Assembly: GCF_014212175.1 (NCBI RefSeq)
Contig: NZ_JACJVR010000022.1
Location: forward strand, 1 to 61,306
Source of the DNA: Cohnella xylanilytica
GTDB taxonomy: Bacteria > Bacillota > Bacilli > Paenibacillales > Paenibacillaceae
Length of the DNA: 61,306 nucleotides
Direction: 5' to 3'
Shown in pieces: positions 51,886 to 60,804 of this stretch (its first letter is position 1; every line of letters starts with the position of its first letter). Below the pieces are notes generated by a model. The model saw only the letters and a list, made by a program, of their open reading frames with translations, was not told the DNA's origin and made no database searches. Position numbers and translations under genes: made by a program.

Positions 51886-52661
51886 ATTCGTATCACTCCA
51901 TATGCGACGGAATGCGCCGTCATCCGGATCCGCTCGAAGCCGAGCCTCTCGAACTCGGTGCCGTCGCGGTGTTCTTTGAGCACGACCGACTTGCGGGCGA
52001 CCCGCTTCGCCTCCTCGACCGTCTCGGGGGCGAGCGGCGCGCCTTCGGCGACGGACCGGAGCGGCAGCAGGGACGCCGAGGCGAGCACCGGCTTCGAGAA
52101 CATCGGATCGAAGTAGACGATGTCGGCGCTCCGGTCCGGCAGCCCGCGCAGGTATTCGGCGTGATCCGACCGCACGTGATGGATGCGCCTCATCGCGCCG
52201 TCGATGTCGGGCAGCCCGGACTCGTACGTCCGCATCCCTTCCCGCACGATCGCATGCAGCACGCGGGAAGCCTCCAGCGCCGTCACGTTCCCCTCCGGGC
52301 CGACGGCATAGGAGAAGACGAGCGCGTCCGAGCCGAGGCCCGCGGTGCAGTCGAGCACCGTATCGCCGTCAGCCGCGCCGGCGGCCCGGATCATCGCGTC
52401 GGGTTCGCCGTCCCGCAGCCGCTTAACCCTGACGAGCGCCATGCTGGGGTGGAAAAACAGCGGAGGCCCGTCTTCGGTCGCCAGCTTCAGCGAATCCGGA
52501 CCGACGACGAGCACGCCGTCCGCCGCGTCCTTCCTGCGGCGGGCGAGTCCCCTAAGCGTGTGGCGCTCCCGCCGCACGCAGGCGCAATCGAGCTCCTCCG
52601 CGATCCGCCGCGCCCGCTCGATCGCGTCCGCCCCCGGCTTCTCAATCGTCGTGACGATCAA
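51882..52661 (-). CDS. Class I SAM-dependent methyltransferase (RsmJ-like)
   Basis: This 259-residue protein has a SAM-binding loop VLDCTAGLGSDALVF and a catalytic-type motif VYFDPMFSKPVLAS, both recalling RsmJ/YhiQ, the 16S rRNA guanine methyltransferase. The N-terminal 90 residues (VTTIEKPGADAIERARRIAEELDCACVRR) resemble the RsmJ-like N-domain. The relation is distant, so the target is unsure. The start is TTG at 52659-52661, overlapping the mutL stop as TTGA; a much longer in-frame reading inside mutL is a shadow. It is coupled to mutL and miaA. Confidence 0.82.
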   Translation of the reverse strand: MIVTTIEKPGADAIERARRIAEELDCACVRRERHTLRGLARRRKDAADGVLVVGPDSLKLATEDGPPLFFHPSMALVRVKRLRDGEPDAMIRAAGAADGDTVLDCTAGLGSDALVFSYAVGPEGNVTALEASRVLHAIVREGMRTYESGLPDIDGAMRRIHHVRSDHAEYLRGLPDRSADIVYFDPMFSKPVLASASLLPLRSVAEGAPLAPETVEEAKRVARKSVVLKEHRDGTEFERLGFERIRMTAHSVAYGVIRI

Positions 52662-54919
52662 TTCATCACCCGCTTGAACATTTTCTCCAGCTCGTACGTG
52701 GTGAAGCTGACGACGATCGGCCGGCCGTGCGGACACGTGTAGGGCTGGCGGCATTGAGAGAGCCTTCGGAGAAGAGTCTCTCCCGCCTCCCGCGTCAGCG
52801 ACTGGTTCGCCTTGATGGAAGCCTTGCATGAGCAGAGGATGGAAGCCTTCTCGCGAACCTTGCGAAGGTCGACCCCCTTCTCGGCGAGCACCCATTCGGC
52901 CATCTCCCGCACGATGTCCGCTTCTTCCCCCTTCGGAAGCCAGTGGGGCACTGCCCGTACGATAAAGGTATTGCCACCGAAATCCTCCAGATATACGCCG
53001 ACCTGCTCGAATAACGGCAATCGGTCCCTTAGGGCGACGCATTCGTCCGGAGAGAAGCTAAGGGTAACCGGGAGCAGCAGCTCCTGGCTCGCTTCCTCGG
53101 GCCGGCCGAACTTGTCGAAGTAATATTCGTAATGGATGCGCTCGTGGGCGGCGTGCTGGTCGATCAGGAACAGTCCCGTCTCGTTCTGGGCGACGAGATA
53201 GGTGCCGTGCAGCTGGCCGATCCAATGCAGCTCGGGGAACCCCGCCGGCTCGGCCGCGTTCTCCGGGGCCGCGTAGGCCGCCTGCCACACCTTCTCCGGG
53301 ATCCGGGCTCCCGGCGGGACGGGACGCTGCGGCGGCCAGTCGCGGCCCGCGGCGGACGAGGACGAGCCGGCTGCGCCGGGGCTCGCCGAAGATTTGCCCG
53401 CCGGATAGGAGCCGCCGCCGGCGGACGGCCCGGAACGCGCCGGGCGCGAATAAGCGCCGGCGCCGGATTCCGCTTGCGGGCCGGACCGGCCGTAGCCGGC
53501 CCTCTCGCCGAGGCCGCTACCGGAGCTTGCGCCGGCGAACGGGTCTTCCCCTTCCGTCCGCGGACGTCCGCTTCCTTCGTCCGTCCGGTAGCCCGCTCCC
53601 GCGCTCTCCCGGATCAAGCTGTCGAAGGCGGCCGCTTCGTAAGCGGCGGCGGCTTCATCGAAGGACGGCGCTTCCTGCGGGACCGCTCCGGGCGCGCGGA
53701 CGGTCTCCGCTGCCGGCGCGCCGTCTTGCGGACGCACGCGGGGTACGCCCCCTTCCGCCGCTATCGAGCCGGAAGATGCCGCCGCGGCCGTCTTGGCCGA
53801 CGTTCCCGGCTCGGACGCCGATCCGGGCGCAGGTTCGGCTGCGGAGACCGGCGGCATCTGGAAGCGGATTTGCTCCTGCACCCAGGACTGCGCCTTCGGG
53901 GCGCGGACGGCCGAACCGGACGGGATGTACGCCTGTCCGCCGAGCGCCTTGCGCACCGCTCCTTCGACGAACGCGCGAAGCTCCGTCTCCTTGCTGAAGC
54001 GCACCTCCAGCTTCGCCGGATGCACGTTGACGTCGACGAGCGACGGGTGCATGCGGAGGCTCAGCACCGACAGCGGATAGCGGTTGATCGGCAGCAGCGT
54101 ATGGTACGCCTGAAGCAGCGGCTGCACGACGGCGGGGCTGCGGACGTACCGGCCGTTGACGAGCACGGTGACCGCGTTGCGGTTCGAGCGCGTCTCGACG
54201 GGCAGCGCCGTGAGCCCTTCGATCGCGTAGTCGGGATGCTCGGCCGACACCTCGATCATCGCCTTCGCGGCCGCCGTTCCGTAGATGGCCGCCACCACCT
54301 GCCGCAAGTCGCCGTTGCCTTGCGTCCTCAGCAGCGTCGTGCCGTTGTGGGCGAACGTGAAGGCGATGTCGGGCCGCGACAGCGCTTGGCGGTAGACGAC
54401 GTCGGACAGGTGGCCGAGTTCCGTCTGCACCGTTCTCATGTATTTGAGACGGGCGGGCGTGTTGTAGAACAGCTCCTTGACGGTCATGTCCGTCCCCCGC
54501 GGAGCTCCCGCGTCTTCCTCGCGCTTGATCTGGCCGCCTTCGATCTCGATCAGCCTTCCGAGGCCGCCGGTATCCGAGGCGCTTATGCAGCGAACCTTGG
54601 CGACGGCCGCGATGCTGGGCAGCGCTTCGCCGCGGAAGCCGAGCGTGACGATCTGGAACAGGTCCTTGCCGGTCGCGATCTTGCTCGTCGCGTGGCGTTG
54701 GAACGCGGTCCGAAGGTCGTCCGGCTGGATGCCGGAGCCGTTGTCGACGATGCGCAGCGACGAGAGGCCGCCGTCCTCCGCCGTGACGTCGATCGTCGTG
54801 GCTCCCGCGTCGACCGCGTTCTCGATCAGCTCCTTCAGGACGGAAGCCGGCCGCTCCACGACTTCGCCCGCGGCGATCTGGTTCGCCAGATGCTCGTCCA
54901 GCAATCGGATGACGCCCAT
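52658..54919 (-). CDS. mutL: DNA mismatch repair protein MutL
   Basis: This 753-residue protein links MutS recognition to strand incision. The GHKL ATPase domain has AAGEVVERPASVLKELIENAVDAG, DNGSGIQPDDL, RGEALPSIAAV and GTDMTVKELFYNTPARLKY. The C-terminal endonuclease has DQHAAHERIHYEYY, CSCKASIKANQ and CPHGRPI. Between them, residues about 335-560, is an unusually long linker rich in Ala, Gly, Pro and Ser. Start: ATG after GGGGGAGAGGAG. It is preceded in the operon by the S41 protease gene and mutS. Confidence 0.97.
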   Translation of the reverse strand: MGVIRLLDEHLANQIAAGEVVERPASVLKELIENAVDAGATTIDVTAEDGGLSSLRIVDNGSGIQPDDLRTAFQRHATSKIATGKDLFQIVTLGFRGEALPSIAAVAKVRCISASDTGGLGRLIEIEGGQIKREEDAGAPRGTDMTVKELFYNTPARLKYMRTVQTELGHLSDVVYRQALSRPDIAFTFAHNGTTLLRTQGNGDLRQVVAAIYGTAAAKAMIEVSAEHPDYAIEGLTALPVETRSNRNAVTVLVNGRYVRSPAVVQPLLQAYHTLLPINRYPLSVLSLRMHPSLVDVNVHPAKLEVRFSKETELRAFVEGAVRKALGGQAYIPSGSAVRAPKAQSWVQEQIRFQMPPVSAAEPAPGSASEPGTSAKTAAAASSGSIAAEGGVPRVRPQDGAPAAETVRAPGAVPQEAPSFDEAAAAYEAAAFDSLIRESAGAGYRTDEGSGRPRTEGEDPFAGASSGSGLGERAGYGRSGPQAESGAGAYSRPARSGPSAGGGSYPAGKSSASPGAAGSSSSAAGRDWPPQRPVPPGARIPEKVWQAAYAAPENAAEPAGFPELHWIGQLHGTYLVAQNETGLFLIDQHAAHERIHYEYYFDKFGRPEEASQELLLPVTLSFSPDECVALRDRLPLFEQVGVYLEDFGGNTFIVRAVPHWLPKGEEADIVREMAEWVLAEKGVDLRKVREKASILCSCKASIKANQSLTREAGETLLRRLSQCRQPYTCPHGRPIVVSFTTYELEKMFKRVMN

Positions 54920-54956
54920 GCTCCTCTCCCCCTTCCATTAAATGCTACTAGATAGA

Positions 54957-56378
54957 TCAGGCCGCGTTCAGCCTCAGCAGACCGTCCGACGTCGACCAGG
55001 TCAGTCCCGGCGTCCACTTGGCCAGCAGCCGGACGTCGACGGCGCTGACGCCGTTCCTGACGTACAGGCCGGCGTCCGAGGCCGGAATCCGGTTCGTCCT
55101 GCCGCCGACGTCGACCGCGATCGTCTTCGTCGCCGCTTCGTACCGGACGGAACCGCCGGCGAACGCGGCGGCCAGCTTCAGATCGACGAACGGAACGCCG
55201 TTGCGGACGACGAAGGACGACGCCGAGGCCGTCCGGATGCCGTCGATGACGACGGAGCCCTTGCCCGCGGTCATCGCGGCCGGCTTGCCGCCCGCTTGGC
55301 GGATCGCCGCGAGCAGTTGCATCGCCTCGCCCTCCACGGGATAGTCGGGCATCAGTCCCTTGTGATCGACCTTGTGCCCGCTCGGGGTGTAATACTCCTC
55401 GATCGTCACTTTGAGGACGCCTCCCGACGGCACCTCGACGATCTGCTGCACGACTCCCTTGCCGTAGGTCGGAGCGCCGATCAGCTTCGCGACCCCGTAA
55501 TCCTGAAGGGCGCCGGACAGCAGCTCCGAAGCGCTGGCGGTATTGCCGTTCACGAGCAGGTAGACCGGATACGGCTTCGTCGTCCCGCGGAGCTCGATCG
55601 GGTTGTCCTTGCCGTCGCGGTCGGTCATATGGGCGAGAACGCCGTCCGAGACGAAGTTCTCCGCGATGAGGCGCGCCTGCTCGACGTAGCCGCCTCCGTT
55701 GTCCCGCAGATCGACGATGAGGGACCGAATCCCCTTCGCGTCCAGCTTGTCGAGCTCGGCCTTGAACTTGTCCGCGGCATCCGAGCGGAAGGCGGTCAAG
55801 GACAGGTAGCCGACTCCTCCGCGCAGCAGCCTCGACGAAGCCGCGGGCAGCTGCACGGAATGGCGGGTCAGCGCGAACGCATGGGTCTTGCCTCCCCGCA
55901 CGACGACGATTCGGACCGTCGTCCCCTCCTTGCCGGAGATCAATCCGTTCAGCTTGTCGAGCGTCGCGGTCCGGACGTCCTGGCCGTCGACCGATGCGAT
56001 CGCGTCGCCGGGGAGGATGCCGGCCTTCGCCGCCGGTCCGTTCGGGACGACGTCCTGCACGTACAGCCGGCCCTCGTCCCGGACGGAGACGATGCCGACC
56101 CCGACGTACGTCTGTTCCAGGTAATTCTGGAACTGCTTCCACTGGTCGTCCGAGAAGTATTCCGTATACGGATCGCCGAGCGATTGGACCATTCCTTGAA
56201 TGGCTCCTTCGTTCAGGCTGTCGTCCGACGGCTTGCTTAAGTGGTACTGCTCCAGCAGCTTCTTCACGTCTTCGGTCTGCTCGGCGTTCGCCGCGAACGC
56301 GGCCGGAGCCGCGCCCATCAGCGAGGACGCCAGAAGCAGCGAAGCGAGAAGCCGCCGCAGCGTCCGATATCGGATCAC
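54957..56378 (-). CDS. S41-family carboxyl-terminal processing protease with C-terminal stalk domain
   Basis: This 473-residue secreted or lipid-side serine protease has a signal peptide (about residues 1-30), a PDZ domain (about 88-165), and an S41 catalytic domain with the serine in GNTASASELL (around 282-284) and Lys307 in PTYGKGVVQQ. The last 95 residues form a copper amine oxidase N-terminal-like stalk domain (FVVRNGVPFVDLKLAAAFAGG), a module common in Paenibacillus surface proteins. The start is GTG at 56376-56378, overlapping the mutS stop as GTGA. It lies between mutS and mutL, so it is made with mismatch repair proteins, yet it acts outside the cytoplasm. Confidence 0.92.
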   Translation of the reverse strand: MIRYRTLRRLLASLLLASSLMGAAPAAFAANAEQTEDVKKLLEQYHLSKPSDDSLNEGAIQGMVQSLGDPYTEYFSDDQWKQFQNYLEQTYVGVGIVSVRDEGRLYVQDVVPNGPAAKAGILPGDAIASVDGQDVRTATLDKLNGLISGKEGTTVRIVVVRGGKTHAFALTRHSVQLPAASSRLLRGGVGYLSLTAFRSDAADKFKAELDKLDAKGIRSLIVDLRDNGGGYVEQARLIAENFVSDGVLAHMTDRDGKDNPIELRGTTKPYPVYLLVNGNTASASELLSGALQDYGVAKLIGAPTYGKGVVQQIVEVPSGGVLKVTIEEYYTPSGHKVDHKGLMPDYPVEGEAMQLLAAIRQAGGKPAAMTAGKGSVVIDGIRTASASSFVVRNGVPFVDLKLAAAFAGGSVRYEAATKTIAVDVGGRTNRIPASDAGLYVRNGVSAVDVRLLAKWTPGLTWSTSDGLLRLNAA

Positions 56379-59119
56379 AGGGGATCACCGCTCTCCATCA
56401 ATTGATTGCGGGCGTCGTTCAGCCATTCCAGCGCCTGCAGCGGCGTCATCCGCATGACGTCGAGCTTCCGCAGCTTGTCCGCGAGCCGGTCCGCCTGGGC
56501 GGAGGCGGGCTTGCGGCCCTTCTCCGGATGCGAGGAAGCGACCGGCTCGGCGAACATGGCGAGCTGGACGACGCCCCCCGGGGCGGCTTGCTCCGCTGGC
56601 GCCGGTCCGGCTTGAGCGGCCGGAGCGGCAGCGCCCGAAGCCGGCTCGGCGGCGTCATAGGCCGACGGCCGTTCCCGGACCGTCAGGCCGCCTCCCCCGG
56701 AATCGGCGGATGCCGCCGCCTCGCGCGTCGCCGCGGCCGTCGACTCCAGCAAGCCGTACGCCCGGGAGACGATCGATTCCGGCAACCCGGCCAGCTGCGC
56801 GCAGTAGATGCCGTAGCTCGAATCCGCGGCGCCCGCGACGAGCTTGCGGAGGAACGTGACGCCGTCCGCGCTCTCCTTCACCGCCATGCAGCCGTTGCGA
56901 AGCTTGGCCAGCGATTGCTCCAGATGGGCCAGCTCGTGGAAGTGCGTCGAGACGAGCGCCTTGCAGCCGATGGCGTCGTGCACGTATTCGATGACCGCCT
57001 GGGCGATCGCCATCCCTTCGTCCGTCGACGTCCCGCGTCCCAGCTCGTCGATGATGACGAGGCTGCGGGCGGTCGCCTGCTCGGTCATGACCTGGATGTC
57101 CTTCATCTCGACCATGAACGTGCTCTGCCCGCCGACCAGGTCGTCGGCCGCCCCGATCCGCGTGAAGATCCGGTCGATCAGCGGCAGCTCGGCCGACTTC
57201 GCCGGCACGAAGCAGCCGATCTGAGCCATGATGGAGATCATCGCCACCTGGCGCATGTAGGTGCTTTTGCCCGCCATGTTCGGCCCGGTGATCAGCAGAA
57301 TCGAAGCGTCCTCCGTCAGCGAGGAGTCGTTCGTGATGAACGTCGCGCCTTCGGCGACGGCTTCGACGACCGGATGGCGGCCGTCCCGGACGATCAGGTC
57401 GTAGCCGTTCGTCAGGCGCGGCCTCGTGTAGCGGCGCTCCGCGCTCACTTCGGCGAACGACTGCAGGACGTCGAGCGCGGCCACCTGCTCCGCCAGCTTC
57501 TGCAATCGCGGAATCTGGGCGGCCACCCGATCCCGCAGCTCGGCGAACAAGGAGTATTCCAGGTCGACCATCCGTTCCTCGGCCTCGAGGATCAGCGCCT
57601 CCTTCTCCTTCAGCTCCGGCGTGACGAACCGCTCCGCGTTGGCTAGCGTCTGCTTGCGCTCGTAACGACCTTCGGGCAGCGAACCGAGGTTCGCGCGCGT
57701 CACCTCGAGGTAATAGCCGAACACCTTGTTGAAGCCGATCTTGAGCGACTTGATGCCCGTCGCTTCCCTCTCCTGCCGCTCCAGCTCGGCGATCCACTTC
57801 TTGCCGTCGCGGCTGGCGACGTGAAGCTCGTCGAGCTTGGCGTCGTAGCCCGGGCGGATCAGTCCGCCTTCGCGGACCGACACCGGCGGCTCGTCGGCGA
57901 TCGCCGCCGCGATGGCGGACGCGATGTCCGCGCAGTCGTCCATCGCGCCCGCGAGCTCGGCCAGCGGCGCGGAGTCGAGCTGGCCGAGAACCGCCCGGAT
58001 CGCCGGCACCCGTTCGAGCGAAGCCCTCAGCGCGTTCAGATCGCGGGCGTTCGCGCTCCCGTACGCGATCCGGCCGACGAGCCGCTCGAGGTCGTACACC
58101 TCGCGCAGTTCCGTCCTCAGCTCCTCGCGCTGCATCCAGCTGCCGTGCAGCGCTTCGACGGCGTCGAGACGTTTGCCGATCGAGACGGCGTCGAGCAGCG
58201 GCTGGTCGATCCATCTCTTCAGCAGGCGGGCCCCCATCGCGGTTCTCGTCTTGTCCAGCAGCCACAGCAGCGAGCCGCGGCGGGAGCGGTCGCGGACCGT
58301 CTCCGTCAATTCGAGGTTGCGCCGGGTGAAGGCGTCGAGCGCCATGAACTGCTTCGGATCGTAGGACTTGACCGTGCTCAGATGGCTTAGCGAGCGCTTC
58401 TGGGTCTCGCCGAGATAAGCGACGAGACGCGCGACCGCGAGCCTTCGGGCCGGCTCGTGGTCCTCCCAGCGCTCGCCCGGGAATTGGCCGCGGAGCGTCT
58501 CGAAGACGTCTCCCGCGACTTCCCGCTCGGTGCACAGGACGGAGCGTCCCGCGCCGGCCGCTTCCCCGCTCAGCCGCCTTAGCGAAGCCGCGTCGCCGAC
58601 CGCTTCGGCCGGCCGGTAGACGTTCAGCTCGTTGCGGACGCTCTCGCCGGAGGCGGGGAACGACGTGACGTACAGCTCCCCCGTCGTCAGGTCGCAGGCG
58701 GCGAAGCCGTATCGTCCGTCCGTCTCGGCCGTGCCGACGATGAAGTTGTTGGCGCCTTCGCCGAGGTTCTTCGTCTCCATGACGGTGCCCGGCGTCACGA
58801 CGCGCACGATCTCGCGGCGAACGACGCCCTTGGCCGTCGCCGGGTCTTCCACTTGCTCGCAGATCGCGACCTTATAGCCCTTGTCTACTAATCGCGTTAT
58901 GTATCCTTCGGCGGAATGATAGGGGACGCCGCACATCGGAATCCGTTCCTCTTGTCCGCCTTCCCGCCCCGTTAAAGTAATTTCGAGCTCGCGCGCCGCG
59001 GTGAGGGCGTCGTCGAAGAACATTTCGTAAAAATCGCCGAGGCGAAAAAAGAGCAGCGCGTCCTGGGCCTCGGCCTTGACGGATAAATATTGCTGCATCA
59101 TCGGGGTATAGCCGGCCAT
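56375..59119 (-). CDS. mutS: DNA mismatch repair protein MutS
   Basis: This 914-residue mismatch sensor begins with MAGYTPMMQQYLSVKAEAQDALLFFRLGDFYEMF; the Phe-X-Glu of FYE inserts at the mismatch. The connector, lever and clamp domains follow, then the ABC-type ATPase with Walker A GPNMAGKSTYM, DELGRGTSTDEG and STHFHEL. A long Ala/Pro-rich segment lies before the C-terminal helix bundle (LADKLRKLDVMRMTPLQALEWLNDARNQL). It opens the operon mutS-S41-mutL-methyltransferase-miaA-hfq. A GCAGGAGG site precedes the ATG. Confidence 0.97.
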   Translation of the reverse strand: MAGYTPMMQQYLSVKAEAQDALLFFRLGDFYEMFFDDALTAARELEITLTGREGGQEERIPMCGVPYHSAEGYITRLVDKGYKVAICEQVEDPATAKGVVRREIVRVVTPGTVMETKNLGEGANNFIVGTAETDGRYGFAACDLTTGELYVTSFPASGESVRNELNVYRPAEAVGDAASLRRLSGEAAGAGRSVLCTEREVAGDVFETLRGQFPGERWEDHEPARRLAVARLVAYLGETQKRSLSHLSTVKSYDPKQFMALDAFTRRNLELTETVRDRSRRGSLLWLLDKTRTAMGARLLKRWIDQPLLDAVSIGKRLDAVEALHGSWMQREELRTELREVYDLERLVGRIAYGSANARDLNALRASLERVPAIRAVLGQLDSAPLAELAGAMDDCADIASAIAAAIADEPPVSVREGGLIRPGYDAKLDELHVASRDGKKWIAELERQEREATGIKSLKIGFNKVFGYYLEVTRANLGSLPEGRYERKQTLANAERFVTPELKEKEALILEAEERMVDLEYSLFAELRDRVAAQIPRLQKLAEQVAALDVLQSFAEVSAERRYTRPRLTNGYDLIVRDGRHPVVEAVAEGATFITNDSSLTEDASILLITGPNMAGKSTYMRQVAMISIMAQIGCFVPAKSAELPLIDRIFTRIGAADDLVGGQSTFMVEMKDIQVMTEQATARSLVIIDELGRGTSTDEGMAIAQAVIEYVHDAIGCKALVSTHFHELAHLEQSLAKLRNGCMAVKESADGVTFLRKLVAGAADSSYGIYCAQLAGLPESIVSRAYGLLESTAAATREAAASADSGGGGLTVRERPSAYDAAEPASGAAAPAAQAGPAPAEQAAPGGVVQLAMFAEPVASSHPEKGRKPASAQADRLADKLRKLDVMRMTPLQALEWLNDARNQLMESGDPL

Positions 59120-59485
59120 CGGAATCCTCCTGCGGTTGTATCGGTATCGCGAATCCGGCCGCGTCCGCGGCGGTCGCCGGAAGGCGCCTTCTCTCCCGCT
59201 TGGGCAGCGGGAGTTCGGGTCCGTCCGTATCCTATCATTATAGCAAAAAAGAAACCGTCCCGCCTCCGGCGGAGCGATTCCCGCGGCCTGAACCCCAAAT
59301 TCTCTCCCGCACCGGGATCCATAGGGATAAAAGATAGATTCGCCTGTCTCTTCGGATTTCGGATTAAGAGACTACGCACGTTGCGCACAATTGCCCGTCC
59401 CGCCGTTAATCCGCCCCAGTTCGCGACCCCATTGCCCCGCTTCGCCTTGCTCGCCGCATAATCGGCCTTGGCGGCCGATGCCCGG
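59120..59485. other. Upstream region of mutS
   Basis: On the minus strand a perfect TATAAT box (59237-59242) lies about 118 bases before the mutS ATG, with no good -35. In the transcribed leader CTCCCGCT (59193-59200) and AGCGGGAG (59206-59213) form an eight-base hairpin with a five-base loop. A small hairpin ATCGGCC/GGCCGAT (59461-59479) without T's is just downstream of fni. The frames in this region have no ribosome binding sites and I see no gene. Confidence 0.55.
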
Positions 59486-60529
59486 TCATCCTCTGCGGAC
59501 CAGCCGGTCCGTCGCCCTAAGCTCCGCCGCGGACCCGGCGCCGATGCCGAACATCGCCGCGCGAAGCGCGAATTCGATCGTCTCGAACCGCTCCTCCAGC
59601 TTCTCGACCGAGTCGACTGCCGGCGCCAGCAGCGCGCGGCCGAAGCCGGCCAGATCGGCGCCGAGCGCGATCGCCTTGGCGGCGTCGACGCCGCTCGTCA
59701 GCCCGCCGCTGCCGATGACGAAGGCGTCCGGCGCGGCGGCGCGGGCCTCGGCGATGCATTCCGCCGTCGGCAAGCCCCAGCCGGCGAACGCCTCCGCCGC
59801 TTCCCGGCGGACGCCGGGCGCGAGCCGGTGCTTCTCGACCTGGCTCCACGACGTTCCGCCCGCTCCGGCCACGTCGACGAAGGAGACGCCCGCCTCGGTC
59901 AATCTTCGCACCGTCTCCCCGTCCAGTCCCCAGCCGACCTCCTTCGCGCCGATCGGCTTGTCCGACTCGCGGCACAGCTTCTCGATCCGCCGCAGCAAGC
60001 CGGAGAAGTCGGTGTCGCCCTCCGGCTGGAACACCTCCTGCAGCCCGTTCAGGTGAAGCACGAGTCCGTCCGCTTCCGTCAGGTCGAGAAGGCGGCGGCA
60101 TTCGTCGACGCCGTAGCCGTAATTGAGCTGCACGGCTCCGAGGTTCGCGACGATCGGGATCGTCGGCGCGACGTCCCGGACCTGGAACGACGCGGCGGCG
60201 GAGGCGTTCTCGATGGCCGCCCGCCCCGAGCCGAGCGCGAGCGCCCAGCCGCGCCGCTCGGCCGCTTCGGCGAGCCTCCGGTTGATCCGGTTCGCTTCGG
60301 TCGTCCCTCCGGTCATCGAGCTGATGAGAAGCGGCGCCTTGAGCGGACGCCCGAGGAAGGACGCGGTCGTGTCGATGCCGCGGAAGTCCAGCTCGGGCAA
60401 CGCGTTGTGCCGGAAGCGGTAGCTCCCGAAGCCCCCGTCCACGCCGACTCCTCTCACCTCTTCGTTCAAGCAGATCTCGATGTGCTCGTTCTTGCGCCGT
60501 TCGATGTCCGATCGGTACTCCTGGTTCAT
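59486..60529 (-). CDS. fni: Type 2 isopentenyl-diphosphate isomerase
   Basis: This 347-residue FMN-dependent enzyme interconverts isopentenyl and dimethylallyl diphosphate. It shows RRKNEHIEICL at the N-terminus, the FMN-binding SSMTGGTTEANRINRRLAEAAE, DVAGAGGTSW, and the phosphate-binding IGSGGLTSGVDAAKAIALGAD. The ATG at 60529 follows GGAGCGG; a longer frame is open but unsupported. It is a single gene, downstream of nothing obvious, and provides the dimethylallyl donor used by MiaA. Confidence 0.95.
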   Translation of the reverse strand: MNQEYRSDIERRKNEHIEICLNEEVRGVGVDGGFGSYRFRHNALPELDFRGIDTTASFLGRPLKAPLLISSMTGGTTEANRINRRLAEAAERRGWALALGSGRAAIENASAAASFQVRDVAPTIPIVANLGAVQLNYGYGVDECRRLLDLTEADGLVLHLNGLQEVFQPEGDTDFSGLLRRIEKLCRESDKPIGAKEVGWGLDGETVRRLTEAGVSFVDVAGAGGTSWSQVEKHRLAPGVRREAAEAFAGWGLPTAECIAEARAAAPDAFVIGSGGLTSGVDAAKAIALGADLAGFGRALLAPAVDSVEKLEERFETIEFALRAAMFGIGAGSAAELRATDRLVRRG

Positions 60530-60804
60530 GTTCCGCTCCGTTTCCGAGGCCGCTGGCCGCCTATTCTGAATTCCAATACTATCATGCCGTTGTCCGCACG
60601 TCATTATCGATATCCCGTGCCCTCGCAGGCCGATTCCGCAAGCGCCCGGCATCCCGCAGGTTCCCGGCCGCTTCGCCGGCCTCGATGCCTGCCGTTCCTA
60701 ATACGTTCCATACGCGATCCCGTTCCGGATAGACGGGAGAACGACCCGTCGCCTGCCCGCTCCCCCGCTCGTTGCTCGCCCGGCGGCCGCATTCCGGCTT
60801 GCAT
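60530..60804. other. Intergenic region between the amidoligase gene and fni
   Basis: This GC-rich stretch contains short open frames on the minus strand, none with a ribosome binding site or recognisable product. No promoter or terminator stands out. Confidence 0.4.

Noticed and set aside
60604..60804. Minus-strand frame of 66 codons between the amidoligase gene and fni.
   Set aside because: Composition is Arg/Gly-rich as in shadow frames and there is no ribosome binding site.
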